A DNA stretch of 64,000 nucleotides, taken from Oceanobacter sp. GTDB taxonomy: Bacteria > Pseudomonadota > Gammaproteobacteria > Pseudomonadales > Oceanobacteraceae. Below the pieces are notes generated by a model. The model ran no database searches, was not told where the DNA came from, and saw only the letters and a program-made list of their open reading frames with translations. The translations under genes were made by a program, and so were the position numbers. This document shows positions 25,044 to 33,840 of the stretch, in pieces. Every line of letters begins with the position of its first letter. Position 1 is the stretch's first letter. The DNA lies in the NCBI GenBank assembly GCA_002733645.1, contig NVWL01000010.1, positions 1-64,000 on the forward strand. The letters run 5' to 3'.

Positions 25044-25985
25044 ATGGAAAAAGCCCAGTTTCACAGTCTAGTAGTGCTGCAAGTGAAGGTACTTTACTGT
25101 CTGTTTGCGGCCTTAGCATTGAGTGTCATTGCGGTACTCGACTTGATCGAGTCACACACTGTATTTGCGGCTGTTGCGGCTGGATTTGCTCTGATACTGC
25201 TACTATATGCCTTAATGTTGCTGCTGCGCGGGCATCAGCGCTCGTCGCCATACCCAGAGTGGATTCTTGTATTTGCGCTGGCGATGTTTACTTTGTTTGG
25301 TATGCAGCAAAGTGAACAGGTCGTGCACTGGGTCTATTTTATTCCTGGCTTTATTTATTTTTTATTTGCCTTTCATGTGGCCAGTTATCTTGCTCTGATT
25401 TACAGCACCGCGATGGTGTTGATGATTATCAGCGAATTTGACAGCTATTTACGTTTACAAATTCTCTTCACGTACGGTGCTTGTTACGCCTTTGCGGTGA
25501 TGTATGCCTTGATTAATGAGCGTAATAATCAAGGTTTAAGTGCGATTGTGAATACTGATCCTGTGACTCAGGTTTATAACCAATATCAGCTGGGATTAGA
25601 TCTAACCAAAGAAATGACTCGGGCAGACCGTCAAAGTGATGAGTTGAATTTAGTTGGGGTCGCCGTCCCGAAGGACTGGGAGTTATTAAAAACGGAAGAG
25701 TATGAAGAGCGTTTGAGTTATTTGGGTAAAAAGCTCAAACGATGTCTGCGCCGCTTCGATACGTGTTATCGCCTTAACTCAGATCATTTTGTGATCTTGA
25801 TGCCACACAGTTCAGAAGAGGTTGTTAGTGTGCTGTGTGAGAATTTAATGGATGACCTAGAGGGCAGTGAGCGGTATGACGGTGTGGCTAATGTTCGTAC
25901 TTCTCGTGATCGCTACTTACCCGAGGATGAGATTCAAACCATTATTGATCGCATAGAAGGAGCGTTAAATGATCACCATGAATGA
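25044..25985 (+). CDS. Membrane protein with degenerate GGDEF domain (first of pair)
   Basis: 313 residues: six membrane helices (about 10-155) and a cytoplasmic C-terminal domain that keeps the GGDEF entry motif TDPVTQVYNQYQL. At the active site it reads RLNSDHFVILMP where a cyclase has RxGGDEFxxLLP. The signature and metal-binding acids are therefore lost, and it should not make c-di-GMP. Such proteins can bind c-di-GMP or act as partners. It overlaps the next gene, a paralogue with the same architecture, by 17 nt, so they form one operon divergent from proA. Confidence 0.75.
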   Translation: MEKAQFHSLVVLQVKVLYCLFAALALSVIAVLDLIESHTVFAAVAAGFALILLLYALMLLLRGHQRSSPYPEWILVFALAMFTLFGMQQSEQVVHWVYFIPGFIYFLFAFHVASYLALIYSTAMVLMIISEFDSYLRLQILFTYGACYAFAVMYALINERNNQGLSAIVNTDPVTQVYNQYQLGLDLTKEMTRADRQSDELNLVGVAVPKDWELLKTEEYEERLSYLGKKLKRCLRRFDTCYRLNSDHFVILMPHSSEEVVSVLCENLMDDLEGSERYDGVANVRTSRDRYLPEDEIQTIIDRIEGALNDHHE

Positions 25986-26961
25986 TTTGCCACAAGATCA
26001 GTTACTGCCGCGCTTGCAAGCGACGGTGTACACCTTGGTGTCTGTTGCGTTACTTATTTTGATTTATGATCAATACCGCCAAGGCTTGTACTCGCTGGTG
26101 TTATCGAACGCGGTGTCGATCCCTGCGTTTTTGTTTAGCGCGATTTATATTTATATTAATCGTGATAAAGACGCTTTCTTGTGGGTGAACTACCCCTTAG
26201 TAGCCGCCCTTGCAGGGTTGGCTCTGTTTCAGTTGCCAGCGTATCCAGATTTAATGGTGCACTACCTGTTTGCTGTTCCTATGTTTACTTACTTTTGTTT
26301 GCCTATGTATCACGCCACCCTGTTTAACATCGCCACTGCGTTGGCGATGGCTGTGGTGTTATGGGTGCATGAAGACGCCTTTATGGCGTTGCGGTACACC
26401 ACTAACTTTACGCTTTTGGTGTTATCAACGTGGTGTTTTGCCTATTTGATCTTGCTCAAAGGTGGGTCGTTGCAGCGTTTGGCGCTGACGGATCAGGTAT
26501 CGGGAGCGTATAACCGTGAACATTTTTATCACTTGCTTGAACGTGAAACTGCTCGCGGTGAAGCAACACGTCAGAGCGTGAGCTTGATTGGTATTGTGTT
26601 GGATGATTATCGACAGTTAATTGACCTGCATGGCAATCGCACGATCTTGCAGTTTATGCCGCGTTTCGTGAAGCGTATTCGCCAGCTAATTCGTGGAGAG
26701 GATGACATTTTTCGTATGGAGGATGATTTGATCGTCTTGGTCTTACCTAACTGCGGAGAAGAAGGTGCGATTGTTTTGATGGAGCGGATGAAACGTAAAA
26801 TCCAAGAGCAGTCGTGGCGGCCTTTTGCTGAGTTATCGATCAGTGTGGCGGCAGTGACTCGCACCAGCGCTGAAGACAGCGAAGCGCTAGAAAAGCGCTT
26901 ACTTGGTCGTCTCAATAAGCAGCAACGCACCAGTCTACAGTTAGCCGCATTTAGCGAGTGA
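25969..26961 (+). CDS. Membrane protein with degenerate GGDEF domain (second of pair)
   Basis: 330 residues: six membrane helices (about 17-165), then a GGDEF-fold domain starting LTDQVSGAYNREHFYHLL. It retains the DDYRQLIDLHGN helix that corresponds to the DxFKxINDxxGH block, but the signature reads FRMEDDLIVLVLP in place of RxGGDEFxxLLP. It is inactive by this criterion, in a different way from its neighbour. AGGAG seven nt before the ATG supports the start inside the upstream gene. Convergent with the methyltransferase at 26962 with no gap. Confidence 0.75.
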   Translation: MITMNDLPQDQLLPRLQATVYTLVSVALLILIYDQYRQGLYSLVLSNAVSIPAFLFSAIYIYINRDKDAFLWVNYPLVAALAGLALFQLPAYPDLMVHYLFAVPMFTYFCLPMYHATLFNIATALAMAVVLWVHEDAFMALRYTTNFTLLVLSTWCFAYLILLKGGSLQRLALTDQVSGAYNREHFYHLLERETARGEATRQSVSLIGIVLDDYRQLIDLHGNRTILQFMPRFVKRIRQLIRGEDDIFRMEDDLIVLVLPNCGEEGAIVLMERMKRKIQEQSWRPFAELSISVAAVTRTSAEDSEALEKRLLGRLNKQQRTSLQLAAFSE

Positions 26962-27819
26962 TTACTCGCTAACTTCCGCCTTGATGATGCGTACTAAGGT
27001 CTGAATTTTTACTTCAGGTAAGTTGCTCAACTTTCCGTAAAAGTCGGCAGGATCAAGCACGTCAACCTTGCTGAAGCCGTCACCACGAAACCCATCCTGA
27101 ATGGCTTGGTCATTGGGGTAGTGCAGTGGCCACTGTCCGCGCGTGAACAAACCAACCAAGCGCTGTGCGAATTTCACATATCGATATGAGGGATGGTCGG
27201 CAAAGTCTGGGTACAAATCCGTGATATACCAGCCTTTAGGGAATGCTTTTAAGCTCGTTGCCATACGAGACCAGACTTCGCGAATTTCAGATAATTCGAA
27301 ATAATTCACTAAACCTTCGGTAATGATCAGCGTTGGTTGCGTTGGGTCCAACTTGTCCATTAGAGCCCCAAGCGAATGCTCGCCGTCAGGCTGCAGAATA
27401 TTACACTCGTAGACCTCATGACCTTCGCTTAAGCCAATGTCTTCTAGCAACTTACGTTTACGTGCTGCCATCGCGGGCAAATCACCTTCGATATAACGCA
27501 GTTGCGGATAGGCTTTTTTAAGTCGGTAACCACGAGGCGATAAACCACAAGCCAACTCTACAATTTGAGTAACGCCTTCTTGTTCAATCAACTCTTTGAC
27601 TTGATGATCAATGACCGAGTGGCGTTGCAGTAAAAATATATCTATGTCCGCACCCGCAAGTACACGCAGCAAAGCGTTGACTGGCGCAAGTGTGGCATTG
27701 GCGAAACGACCGGCTTGTGTGGCAAAACCACGTGCAGACAAACCGTGTTTGTACCAGATGTAGCCAGTGTAATGGGCACTGACGCTGATGCGAGAGGTAT
27801 CTGTAGAGGCTGACTTCAT
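26962..27819 (-). CDS. SAM-dependent methyltransferase, LCM/Ppm1-like
   Basis: 285 residues. The leucine carboxyl methyltransferase-type fold is suggested by VTQIVELACGLSPRGYRL (SAM-binding), RYIEGDLPAMAARKRKLL, and LIITEGLVNYFELSEI, the block that follows the cofactor site in this family. Bacterial relatives methylate polyketide or other small carboxylates; the substrate here is unknown. It is a single gene, tail to tail with the degenerate GGDEF pair. Confidence 0.75.
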   Translation of the reverse strand: MKSASTDTSRISVSAHYTGYIWYKHGLSARGFATQAGRFANATLAPVNALLRVLAGADIDIFLLQRHSVIDHQVKELIEQEGVTQIVELACGLSPRGYRLKKAYPQLRYIEGDLPAMAARKRKLLEDIGLSEGHEVYECNILQPDGEHSLGALMDKLDPTQPTLIITEGLVNYFELSEIREVWSRMATSLKAFPKGWYITDLYPDFADHPSYRYVKFAQRLVGLFTRGQWPLHYPNDQAIQDGFRGDGFSKVDVLDPADFYGKLSNLPEVKIQTLVRIIKAEVSE

Positions 27820-28052
27820 TTTATTATTTTGGGCAATACTGGCTGGAGATGAGTCTCTCAGCGATGATTTGTCGCCCTATTCCTTTTAATCTGTGTCTCT
27901 GACCTTGTATTTAACTGGTTAACGAGGGGCTAAGCAACGTCTTTGCCCTTAATTAACCATGTTCGCGGATTATTCAGGGTAACTTTGCATCATATCGTCG
28001 TACTGAGCGAGGCCTACCTGCCTTCAAAGTAGCGCTTTGAACTGTTATTTTC

Positions 28053-28682
28053 TTGAAAGTCGCAGCCGTCACTGCAGTAATCATAGGTGCCCTAGTGTTT
28101 GAATATAGCTTTGATGGACTCAGCCCGATAGGGCTTTTGTGGGCGGTTTTTCTGGTTTCCTTTGCCGAATCTCTAGCCGTGGTTGGTTTGTTGATTCCCG
28201 GCGTAGGGCTTCTGTTGTCATTAACGTTGGTGGCTGTGAGTGTACAAATATCTCCCTTACACTGGTTTGTGGCGGGTACGCTGGGCGCTTTTTTAGGGGA
28301 TGGTGTTAGCTTTTGGCTAGGGCAGAAGTCAGGTCACACCATTCGTCACTGGCGATTTTTTCAACGACATCCTCATTGGCTCAAAAACGCACAGCAGTTT
28401 TTTTATCGTTACGGTGTCTGGAGTATCGCATTAGGACGTTTTATCGGCCCTATACGCCCTGTTGTTCCTTTGGTCGCTGGGGCGATGAAAATGCAGCCGC
28501 GCATTTTTTGGACAGCTAACGCCTTGTCTGCCCCGGCTTGGGGCTGTGTCTATTTACTGGGGATGTACTGGCTGGGAGAAGAGTTTTTGAGCGTTGTCGA
28601 TGGCCCGCGCTTGCTGGCTATATTGGTGGGCGCGAGCGTTGTGGCTGTGATCGTGAGTTGGCTCGCGCAGCGTAGAAGCTGA
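28053..28682 (+). CDS. DedA-family membrane protein
   Basis: 209 residues. DedA/VTT-domain inner-membrane protein, the class linked to lipid carrier flipping and envelope homeostasis. Family strings are the re-entrant loop ESLAVVGLLIPGVGLLLSL, GAFLGDGVSFWLGQ, and GRFIGPIRPVVPLVAGAMKM with the conserved Arg and Pro residues. The start is uncertain: the frame opens with TTG at 28053 and has no ATG nearby or clear ribosome-binding site, so the true start may differ by some codons. It is monocistronic by spacing. Confidence 0.85.
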   Translation: MKVAAVTAVIIGALVFEYSFDGLSPIGLLWAVFLVSFAESLAVVGLLIPGVGLLLSLTLVAVSVQISPLHWFVAGTLGAFLGDGVSFWLGQKSGHTIRHWRFFQRHPHWLKNAQQFFYRYGVWSIALGRFIGPIRPVVPLVAGAMKMQPRIFWTANALSAPAWGCVYLLGMYWLGEEFLSVVDGPRLLAILVGASVVAVIVSWLAQRRS

Positions 28683-28721
28683 CAGCTACCAGCCGATGGT
28701 TGTCATTAAATAGCTGAGGGT

Positions 28722-28982
28722 TTACTCGTCGTTGGGTAAGCTTTTTGGGCGGCTACGCTCGTACTTCAAATCTTTGTTTAACGAACCCACTTGGTATTCA
28801 AGATCGGCATTTTTTTGCTTTAGCTCACGATTTTCTTGCTCGTGAATTTTGTATTTTTCAGCCATGCCATCCAGAGACTCTCGTGCTTCTGCGACCGCTT
28901 GTTTCCAGCGTGATGACAGAAACAGGGCCGTAATTCCTGCCCCTAAAACAAAGCTCGCTAAAATTGCGACAATAAACATCAT
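28722..28982 (-). CDS. Small membrane-anchored coiled-coil protein
   Basis: 86 residues: one N-terminal membrane helix (MMFIVAILASFVLGAGITALFL, written in two parts it spans residues 1-22) and a charged coiled coil over residues about 30-75 (EKYKIHEQENREL, KNADLEYQVGSL). The layout resembles the YhcB/ZapG type but is shorter and not the same sequence. The ATG at 28982 has GAGAGGAATTACT before it and is preferred to one nine codons upstream. Divergent from the DUF3549 gene. Function unknown. Confidence 0.65.
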   Translation of the reverse strand: MMFIVAILASFVLGAGITALFLSSRWKQAVAEARESLDGMAEKYKIHEQENRELKQKNADLEYQVGSLNKDLKYERSRPKSLPNDE

Positions 28983-29071
28983 AGTAATTCCTCTCAGTTG
29001 TCTGGTCATGATAGCGAATGATAAAACCTGATACCATTCGCACTTTTACACAGAAAAATAAGGGGTAGGTC

Positions 29072-30082
29072 GTGTCTATTAGCCAATTTATCACGAGCAG
29101 CGGTGCGCAAATGCGTGTGTTTGACCTGGGTCGTCGTATCGCCAAAATTGGCCGTCGCGATTTTGAAGCGATTGAAAACCTAGCAAAACCCTACCCAACC
29201 CCTTATTTACGACACGCTTGGGTGGGGGTGCTTAGTTGGAACCCTGATAAACCGGGCCAACACAATATTTGGTTTTTGAAACTGCCATTGGATGAGCAGA
29301 ATATTTTATTACCGGGGCCGCGAGATGAATTCTTACAGCACTGGCTTCGTGTGGTTCAGGCGCCAGATAAAGAGCACGGCGACGCCCCTTGTTCGTACAA
29401 GCCTGATGGCAACCGCATGGCCTATTTTCATGCGCTGGCATTAAAAACACTAAAACAACCTGAAACACAGTTTTATGCCACCGCGCGTGCGTATTTGAGT
29501 GGAGATACTGGTTGGGATAACTGGCAGCAACTTGGTTTGCAAGGCTTGGCTGAGGTAGTTGCTCGCCTCGATGAAAACAACAACAGTGCATTGTTGGCCA
29601 ATGCGATTGGTCATATTCCGACGGTCCCTCGTAATGTTTTATTAGGGTTCTTAGAAAGCGCTGAGCCTGACTCGCGTTTAACATTGGCATTGGCTGACAC
29701 GCTTGCCAAAGTGATGGCTGAAGTCCCTACCGCGGTTGATTTGGCTGCATTTTGTCGTGCCTTATCGAACAGTGTAAGCCTTGACCAGCGACGCCAAATT
29801 TTACAGTTGGTGTTGCAGCACCCAGTGGCCAGCGAGCCGGAGGTGCTAAGTGCCGTAGGAAGTCGATGCTGGCGTGACTTAGAAGGAGCCACGTTGCATT
29901 TGTATCTAGAGCAATTGGCCAAAGCAGGGCAAGAAACCTTTATTGCGTTAGTGGGCGATTTAATGACGTTGCCAGGTAAGCGCCAGCACATATTGGATGC
30001 GTTCCGTCAGCCTGAGCGCAGTGAAGAATTAAGCACAGCGATAGGTGTATTGATGGCCGCTGCGCGAGGTGGCTTGCAGTGA
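29072..30082 (+). CDS. DUF3549-family protein
   Basis: 336 residues, soluble, no signal peptide. The N-terminal block SISQFITSSGAQMRVFDLGRR fits the DUF3549 family of gammaproteobacteria, whose function is unknown. The C-terminal two thirds are all helical, with short repeat-like units (LGFLESAEPDSRLTLALADTL, LLGLQ-type), possibly HEAT-like. The GTG start is preceded by AAGGGGTAGG. It overlaps ychJ by 4 nt. Confidence 0.75.
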   Translation: MSISQFITSSGAQMRVFDLGRRIAKIGRRDFEAIENLAKPYPTPYLRHAWVGVLSWNPDKPGQHNIWFLKLPLDEQNILLPGPRDEFLQHWLRVVQAPDKEHGDAPCSYKPDGNRMAYFHALALKTLKQPETQFYATARAYLSGDTGWDNWQQLGLQGLAEVVARLDENNNSALLANAIGHIPTVPRNVLLGFLESAEPDSRLTLALADTLAKVMAEVPTAVDLAAFCRALSNSVSLDQRRQILQLVLQHPVASEPEVLSAVGSRCWRDLEGATLHLYLEQLAKAGQETFIALVGDLMTLPGKRQHILDAFRQPERSEELSTAIGVLMAAARGGLQ

Positions 30083-30519
30083 GCCAATGTCCCTGTCATA
30101 GCGGGCTTGCTTATAGTGAGTGTTGTGAAGATGTTATTGCGGGGGCTCCGGCGCCATCACCTGAGCGCTTGATGCGCTCACGTTATACCGCGTTTGCCAC
30201 CGGGAAGGTTGATTACTTATTAAAAAGCTGGCATCCGTCAACACGTCCTTCAAAACTCGACCTGCCAGAAAATACGCAATGGTTTGATTTACAAATAACG
30301 GATGCTAGCGAACAAGATCAGCGTGGTAGGGTGAGCTTTAAAGCGCGCTTTAAAGAAAACAACGAATGGTTTGAATTGGTTGAAACATCAGACTTTGAGC
30401 GTCAAGATCAACACTGGATGTATATTGATGGCAATGCTGAGTTTATTTTATTAAAACCTGGTCGCAATGATCTGTGTTTGTGCGGAAGCGAGCGCAAGTG
30501 GAAGAAATGTTGCGGTTAG
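30079..30519 (+). CDS. ychJ: YchJ family protein with SEC-C motifs
   Basis: 146 residues. Cys-rich SEC-C zinc motifs stand at both ends: CPCHSGLAYSECC at residues 4-16 and CLCGSERKWKKCC near the C-terminus. The central UPF0225 domain reads RLMRSRYTAFATGKVDYLL and is cystatin/NTF2-like. Function is not established; SEC-C motifs bind zinc and ribosome or SecB-type partners. The GTG start overlaps the DUF3549 stop, indicating coupled translation. Confidence 0.9.
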   Translation: MSQCPCHSGLAYSECCEDVIAGAPAPSPERLMRSRYTAFATGKVDYLLKSWHPSTRPSKLDLPENTQWFDLQITDASEQDQRGRVSFKARFKENNEWFELVETSDFERQDQHWMYIDGNAEFILLKPGRNDLCLCGSERKWKKCCG

Positions 30520-30566
30520 GTCATTATTGCTGAATATTAGGTGTCATTGCTTACACACAGATGGCA

Positions 30567-30842
30567 TCAGTCTTTTGGTCTGCTCATGCCCTTGGCCAGC
30601 ATCCCCCAGATCATCAGCATTGAGCCGAAGGCAGATAACAAAAGCATGAGATCAACAAACGTGCTGTTACGGTGGTAATAACTGCTTTGTTCTGTTTTCT
30701 GTTCGACGCAGCTATTCGTGACATAATCAAAGAATAAACTTTGGTCAGTGCAGTCTGAAACAGTGGACAGTTCAATCCCATACAGGACGAGTAAAACAAT
30801 GGCAGGCAACGCAAAAAGAATCGACCCTAGACGCATCAACAT
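30567..30842 (-). CDS. Small two-span membrane protein, unknown
   Basis: 91 residues: two membrane helices (about 4-24 and 62-84) with a central extracytoplasmic loop holding two cysteines (DCTDQ, NSCVE) that may form a disulfide, and a basic end (KGMSRPKD). No family recognised. Divergent from the periplasmic protein at 30946, sharing the 100-bp gap. No strong ribosome-binding site before the ATG. Confidence 0.5.
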   Translation of the reverse strand: MLMRLGSILFALPAIVLLVLYGIELSTVSDCTDQSLFFDYVTNSCVEQKTEQSSYYHRNSTFVDLMLLLSAFGSMLMIWGMLAKGMSRPKD

Positions 30843-30945
30843 GTGCGCTAACTCTCCAAACTGGATGATGAAACTTGACAGACCTTAGGAATTGTCTGCA
30901 TCTTACCCCTCAGCACCGATTCATCACAACGATAACAAGTGATTC

Positions 30946-32109
30946 ATGAAAAAAATTTCTATGATATTTGTGGCCCTTTTGGCTACTGCACCAGCCTTCT
31001 CGGCAACGCCGGAAGAGCTTGATAAACTTCTTCAAGGGATTGATCTGGATATCGAAGCGCTACGATTGTCTTCGCCTCCAGGTAATAATGCGCTTGAAAA
31101 AATTAACGAATTCCGTGGCGAAGCTCCGTTCGACTTTCGTGTCGTTCGTTTAGCGTACAGCTGGGGTGAGGCATATATCTCGCTGTCTAAAGAGGCGCGC
31201 GCCAATGGTGATTACACCAAAGCGCAGGGCTATTTAGATAAAGTGTGGAAGGTAGCAGCCTTAACTAAAGGTTTAGAAGATGAACAGCGTGCTGTTGATG
31301 AAGCGTTGTCTAATTCTGGTCAAGCCAAACCTGCAGTGACTGCGGCAGTAGCCCCCAATGCAGCGGAAATTGAACGTCAGCGTAAATTGGCTGATGCGGC
31401 GGCTAAAGAAAAGCAGCGTCTAAAAGTCGAAGCTGAGAAACGGCAAAAAGAATTAGCGCTTCGTCAGGTTGAGGCAGATCGTAAAGCAGCCGCTGAACGC
31501 GAACGTCGTGAGAAAATGGAGCGTGAACGTCGCGCAGCATTGGCTGCCGCTCAAAAGGCAGAACAAGAAGCGGCTGAAGCGGCTAGAGCAGCGGCTAAAC
31601 CTGTTAAACGCGCATCGCCTTTAATGTCATCGCCTGTGGATCTTGATGATATTGCTCTGGATGACATTATCCCTCCAGTGGCGAAACCCCGAGCCGTTAA
31701 AAGGCCAACCCCTAAACCGGTGGTTCGCACGCCTAAACCGTCGGCCAAAACATTGAAAACGCCAGTGGCGCAGTCGACTCGATTATGGGCGGGTGCGAGT
31801 GTGAATACGGAAGCGATCAAAACCTATGAAGTGCCAGCTGATTCACTGGCAAATCGTGATCGCAAGGTTGCGGATAAAATGGGCGATATTTGTCAGGTGA
31901 TGGTCGATAAGGACGCTTCCGTGGTTGTTACCACGGTCAGTAAATCAGATTACCGCTGGTTGGCTGTGCGTCTGACTCTGTGTGCACGTCGTTTAGATTC
32001 AGGCTACCGTTTACGTCATAGCTATCAACCATTAGCGAAAGATGGAACACCAACGGTTGCTTTGCATCCGCCTCGTGAATCTTCGTTATTGGAACGTAGT
32101 GCCAACTAG
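30946..32109 (+). CDS. Periplasmic Ala/Lys/Glu-rich coiled-coil protein
   Basis: 387 residues with a signal peptide (MKKISMIFVALLATAPAFS, cut at ATP). Order: a helical N-terminal domain (about 20-125), a long charged coiled coil (about 140-215, rich in Ala, Lys, Glu, Arg) of TolA-like composition, a Pro/Lys linker (AVKRPTPKPVVRTPKPS), and a small C-terminal domain (about 270-387) with two cysteines (DICQ, TLCA). Because of its composition, the coil could reach across the periplasm. No family recognised. It lies directly upstream of dacA, with a palindromic hairpin between. Confidence 0.7.
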   Translation: MKKISMIFVALLATAPAFSATPEELDKLLQGIDLDIEALRLSSPPGNNALEKINEFRGEAPFDFRVVRLAYSWGEAYISLSKEARANGDYTKAQGYLDKVWKVAALTKGLEDEQRAVDEALSNSGQAKPAVTAAVAPNAAEIERQRKLADAAAKEKQRLKVEAEKRQKELALRQVEADRKAAAERERREKMERERRAALAAAQKAEQEAAEAARAAAKPVKRASPLMSSPVDLDDIALDDIIPPVAKPRAVKRPTPKPVVRTPKPSAKTLKTPVAQSTRLWAGASVNTEAIKTYEVPADSLANRDRKVADKMGDICQVMVDKDASVVVTTVSKSDYRWLAVRLTLCARRLDSGYRLRHSYQPLAKDGTPTVALHPPRESSLLERSAN

Positions 32110-32129
32110 CCGGTACTTCTAATGAGAGC

Positions 32130-32151
32130 GTTCCCTTAATCTTAAGGGAAC
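32130..32151 (+). terminator. Palindromic hairpin before dacA
   Basis: GTTCCCTTAA and TTAAGGGAAC, a perfect 10-bp stem with a 2-nt loop. The tail (CCTTATTCC) has few T, so termination is probable but not certain. Confidence 0.5.
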
Positions 32152-32239
32152 CCTTATTCCCGGATGTGGTCGCATTTACTGGCTAGCGCTGACTTTGTCA
32201 GCCGCCGTGATACAATCCCGCTCACTTACACACGAATCT

Positions 32240-33421
32240 ATGAATCCCATGCCTTTATTTCGTTTATTTACCGCTTCTCCTGTTATTAATTTGTCATTCT
32301 TTTTGTCACTTTTTTTGTCTGTGGCTGTCCACGCTACCGTCATTATCCCTAAGCCACCGGTGCTTGATGCCAGTGCTTACATCTTGATTGATGCAGACAG
32401 CGGCCATGTGCTTGTTGAACATAATTCTAGTGAGCAATTACCACCCGCCAGTATGACCAAGATGATGACTAGCTATATTGCTGTTCATGAATTGGTTGAA
32501 GGGAATGTTCAAGAAAACACGCTGGTGCCTATTAGTGTGAATGCTTGGAAGAAAGGCGGCTCTAAAATGTGGGTGCGTGAAGGCACTGAGGTTCCTTTAA
32601 TTGATCTGTTACGCGGTATCATTGTTCAATCGGGTAACGATGCATCGATCGCCGTAGCGGAATATTTTGCCGGATCTGAAAGTGCTTTTTCAGGCTGGAT
32701 GAACCAATACGCGCAAGAATTTGGCATGGTTAATACGCATTTCGAGAATGCTACTGGCTGGCCCGCAGAAGGGCACTTAACGACTGCTCGCGACCTTGCT
32801 ACCTTAGCGAAGCACATTATTAAAGACCACCCAGATCATTACGGTTTGTATGCGGAGAAATATTTTGAATACAACGATATTCGTCAACCAAACCGCAATA
32901 AATTGTTATGGCGCGATCCCAGCGTTGATGGTTTAAAAACAGGTCATACCGAAGAAGCGGGTTATTGTTTAGCCGCATCGGCTAAAAGAGAAAATACGCG
33001 CTTAATCGCAGTGGTGATGGGAACTCGCAGTGATGAAGCTCGTGCTCGTGAAACACAAAAATTGCTTGGGTATGGCTTCCGCTATTTCGAGACGTATAAA
33101 CTTTATAGCGCCGGTGATGTGCTTGCTACCGAGAAGCTATGGCTGGGTAAACAAGACACGGTCGATCTCGTGTTGGGGGCCGATTTATACATGACACTTC
33201 CTCGTGGTTCGAAAGATGATTTAACGGCTGAAGTCGTGACTCCAGACTACCCAGAAGCGCCGCTGGCGATGGGAGAAAAAGTGGGTACGTTAACGCTTAA
33301 AATGGGTGATGATGTCATGGCGGAGCACGCTCTGGTCGCTGCGACCGATATAGACGAATCGGGCTTCTTGGGGCGATTCTTTGGCAGTATTAAACTGTTC
33401 TTTGTTCGTCTATTTGCTTAG
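32240..33421 (+). CDS. dacA: D-alanyl-D-alanine carboxypeptidase (PBP5 type)
   Basis: About 393 residues. Signal/anchor sequence near residues 12-34 (VINLSFFLSLFLSVAVHA), then a low-molecular-mass PBP domain: PPASMTKMM (catalytic Ser in SxxK), SGNDAS (SxN) and LKTGHTEEAG (KTG). The PBP5-type C-terminal beta domain and an amphipathic anchor end the protein (FFGSIKLFFVRLFA). It trims the terminal D-Ala of peptidoglycan stems. The ATG at 32240 is preferred, since a TACAAT -10-like element overlaps the longer frame. Just past the stop, a 12-bp unit is repeated. Heads dacA-ybeD-lipB-lipA. Confidence 0.95.
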   Translation: MNPMPLFRLFTASPVINLSFFLSLFLSVAVHATVIIPKPPVLDASAYILIDADSGHVLVEHNSSEQLPPASMTKMMTSYIAVHELVEGNVQENTLVPISVNAWKKGGSKMWVREGTEVPLIDLLRGIIVQSGNDASIAVAEYFAGSESAFSGWMNQYAQEFGMVNTHFENATGWPAEGHLTTARDLATLAKHIIKDHPDHYGLYAEKYFEYNDIRQPNRNKLLWRDPSVDGLKTGHTEEAGYCLAASAKRENTRLIAVVMGTRSDEARARETQKLLGYGFRYFETYKLYSAGDVLATEKLWLGKQDTVDLVLGADLYMTLPRGSKDDLTAEVVTPDYPEAPLAMGEKVGTLTLKMGDDVMAEHALVAATDIDESGFLGRFFGSIKLFFVRLFA

Positions 33422-33446
33422 GTATTTGCTTAAGTATTTGCTTGAG
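33411..33446 (+). repeat. 12-bp tandem repeat (3 units) across the dacA stop codon
   Basis: TATTTGCTTAGG, TATTTGCTTAAG, TATTTGCTTGAG. The first unit holds the last codons and stop of dacA; each later unit repeats them in phase with its own stop (TAA, TGA). Confidence 0.9.
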
Positions 33447-33567
33447 GCCACTCCGCTAATGCCGGTGACTTGAAAAATCCACCGGCGACCCCCATATTTG
33501 TGTGAGCAATTTTTGTCAGATCCTATTTGCAGGTCGTACTGCGTGAAGAATCAATGAGGCTGAACCC

Positions 33568-33840
33568 GTGAGTCAACCCGACGCTCCCAAAATAGAATTT
33601 CCATGTACTGATTACCCAATCAAAATCGTTGGGGTAACGATTGAAGGTTATGACGAGATCATGATCGAAATTGTCAGCGCACATGCAGAAATCAGTGACA
33701 ATGATCGTACTCGAGTGAATGAAAGCAGTAATGGACGTTTTCGCTCGTTAACGATTTATATTACGGCGACAGGCCCCGATCAATTATCCAATATACATAG
33801 AGACCTCAGCGCACATCCAACTGTGCGCATGGTGATGTAA
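33568..33840 (+). CDS. ybeD: YbeD/DUF493 family protein
   Basis: 90 residues of the DUF493 family, small ACT-like alpha/beta proteins whose gene commonly lies between dacA and lipB. Typical strings are [13 protein letters not shown] near the start and the C-terminal [19 protein letters not shown] role in lipoate metabolism or its control is suggested by context only. GTG start, with ATGAGG upstream. Its stop shares one base with the lipB start. Confidence 0.92.
   Translation: MSQPDAPKIEFPCTDYPIKIVGVTIEGYDEIMIEIVSAHAEISDNDRTRVNESSNGRFRSLTIYITATGPDQLSNIHRDLSAHPTVRMVM

Noticed and set aside
25044..26961. Active diguanylate cyclases
   Set aside because: The GGDEF signature is NSDHF and MEDDL; the catalytic Gly-Gly-Asp/Glu residues are missing in both.
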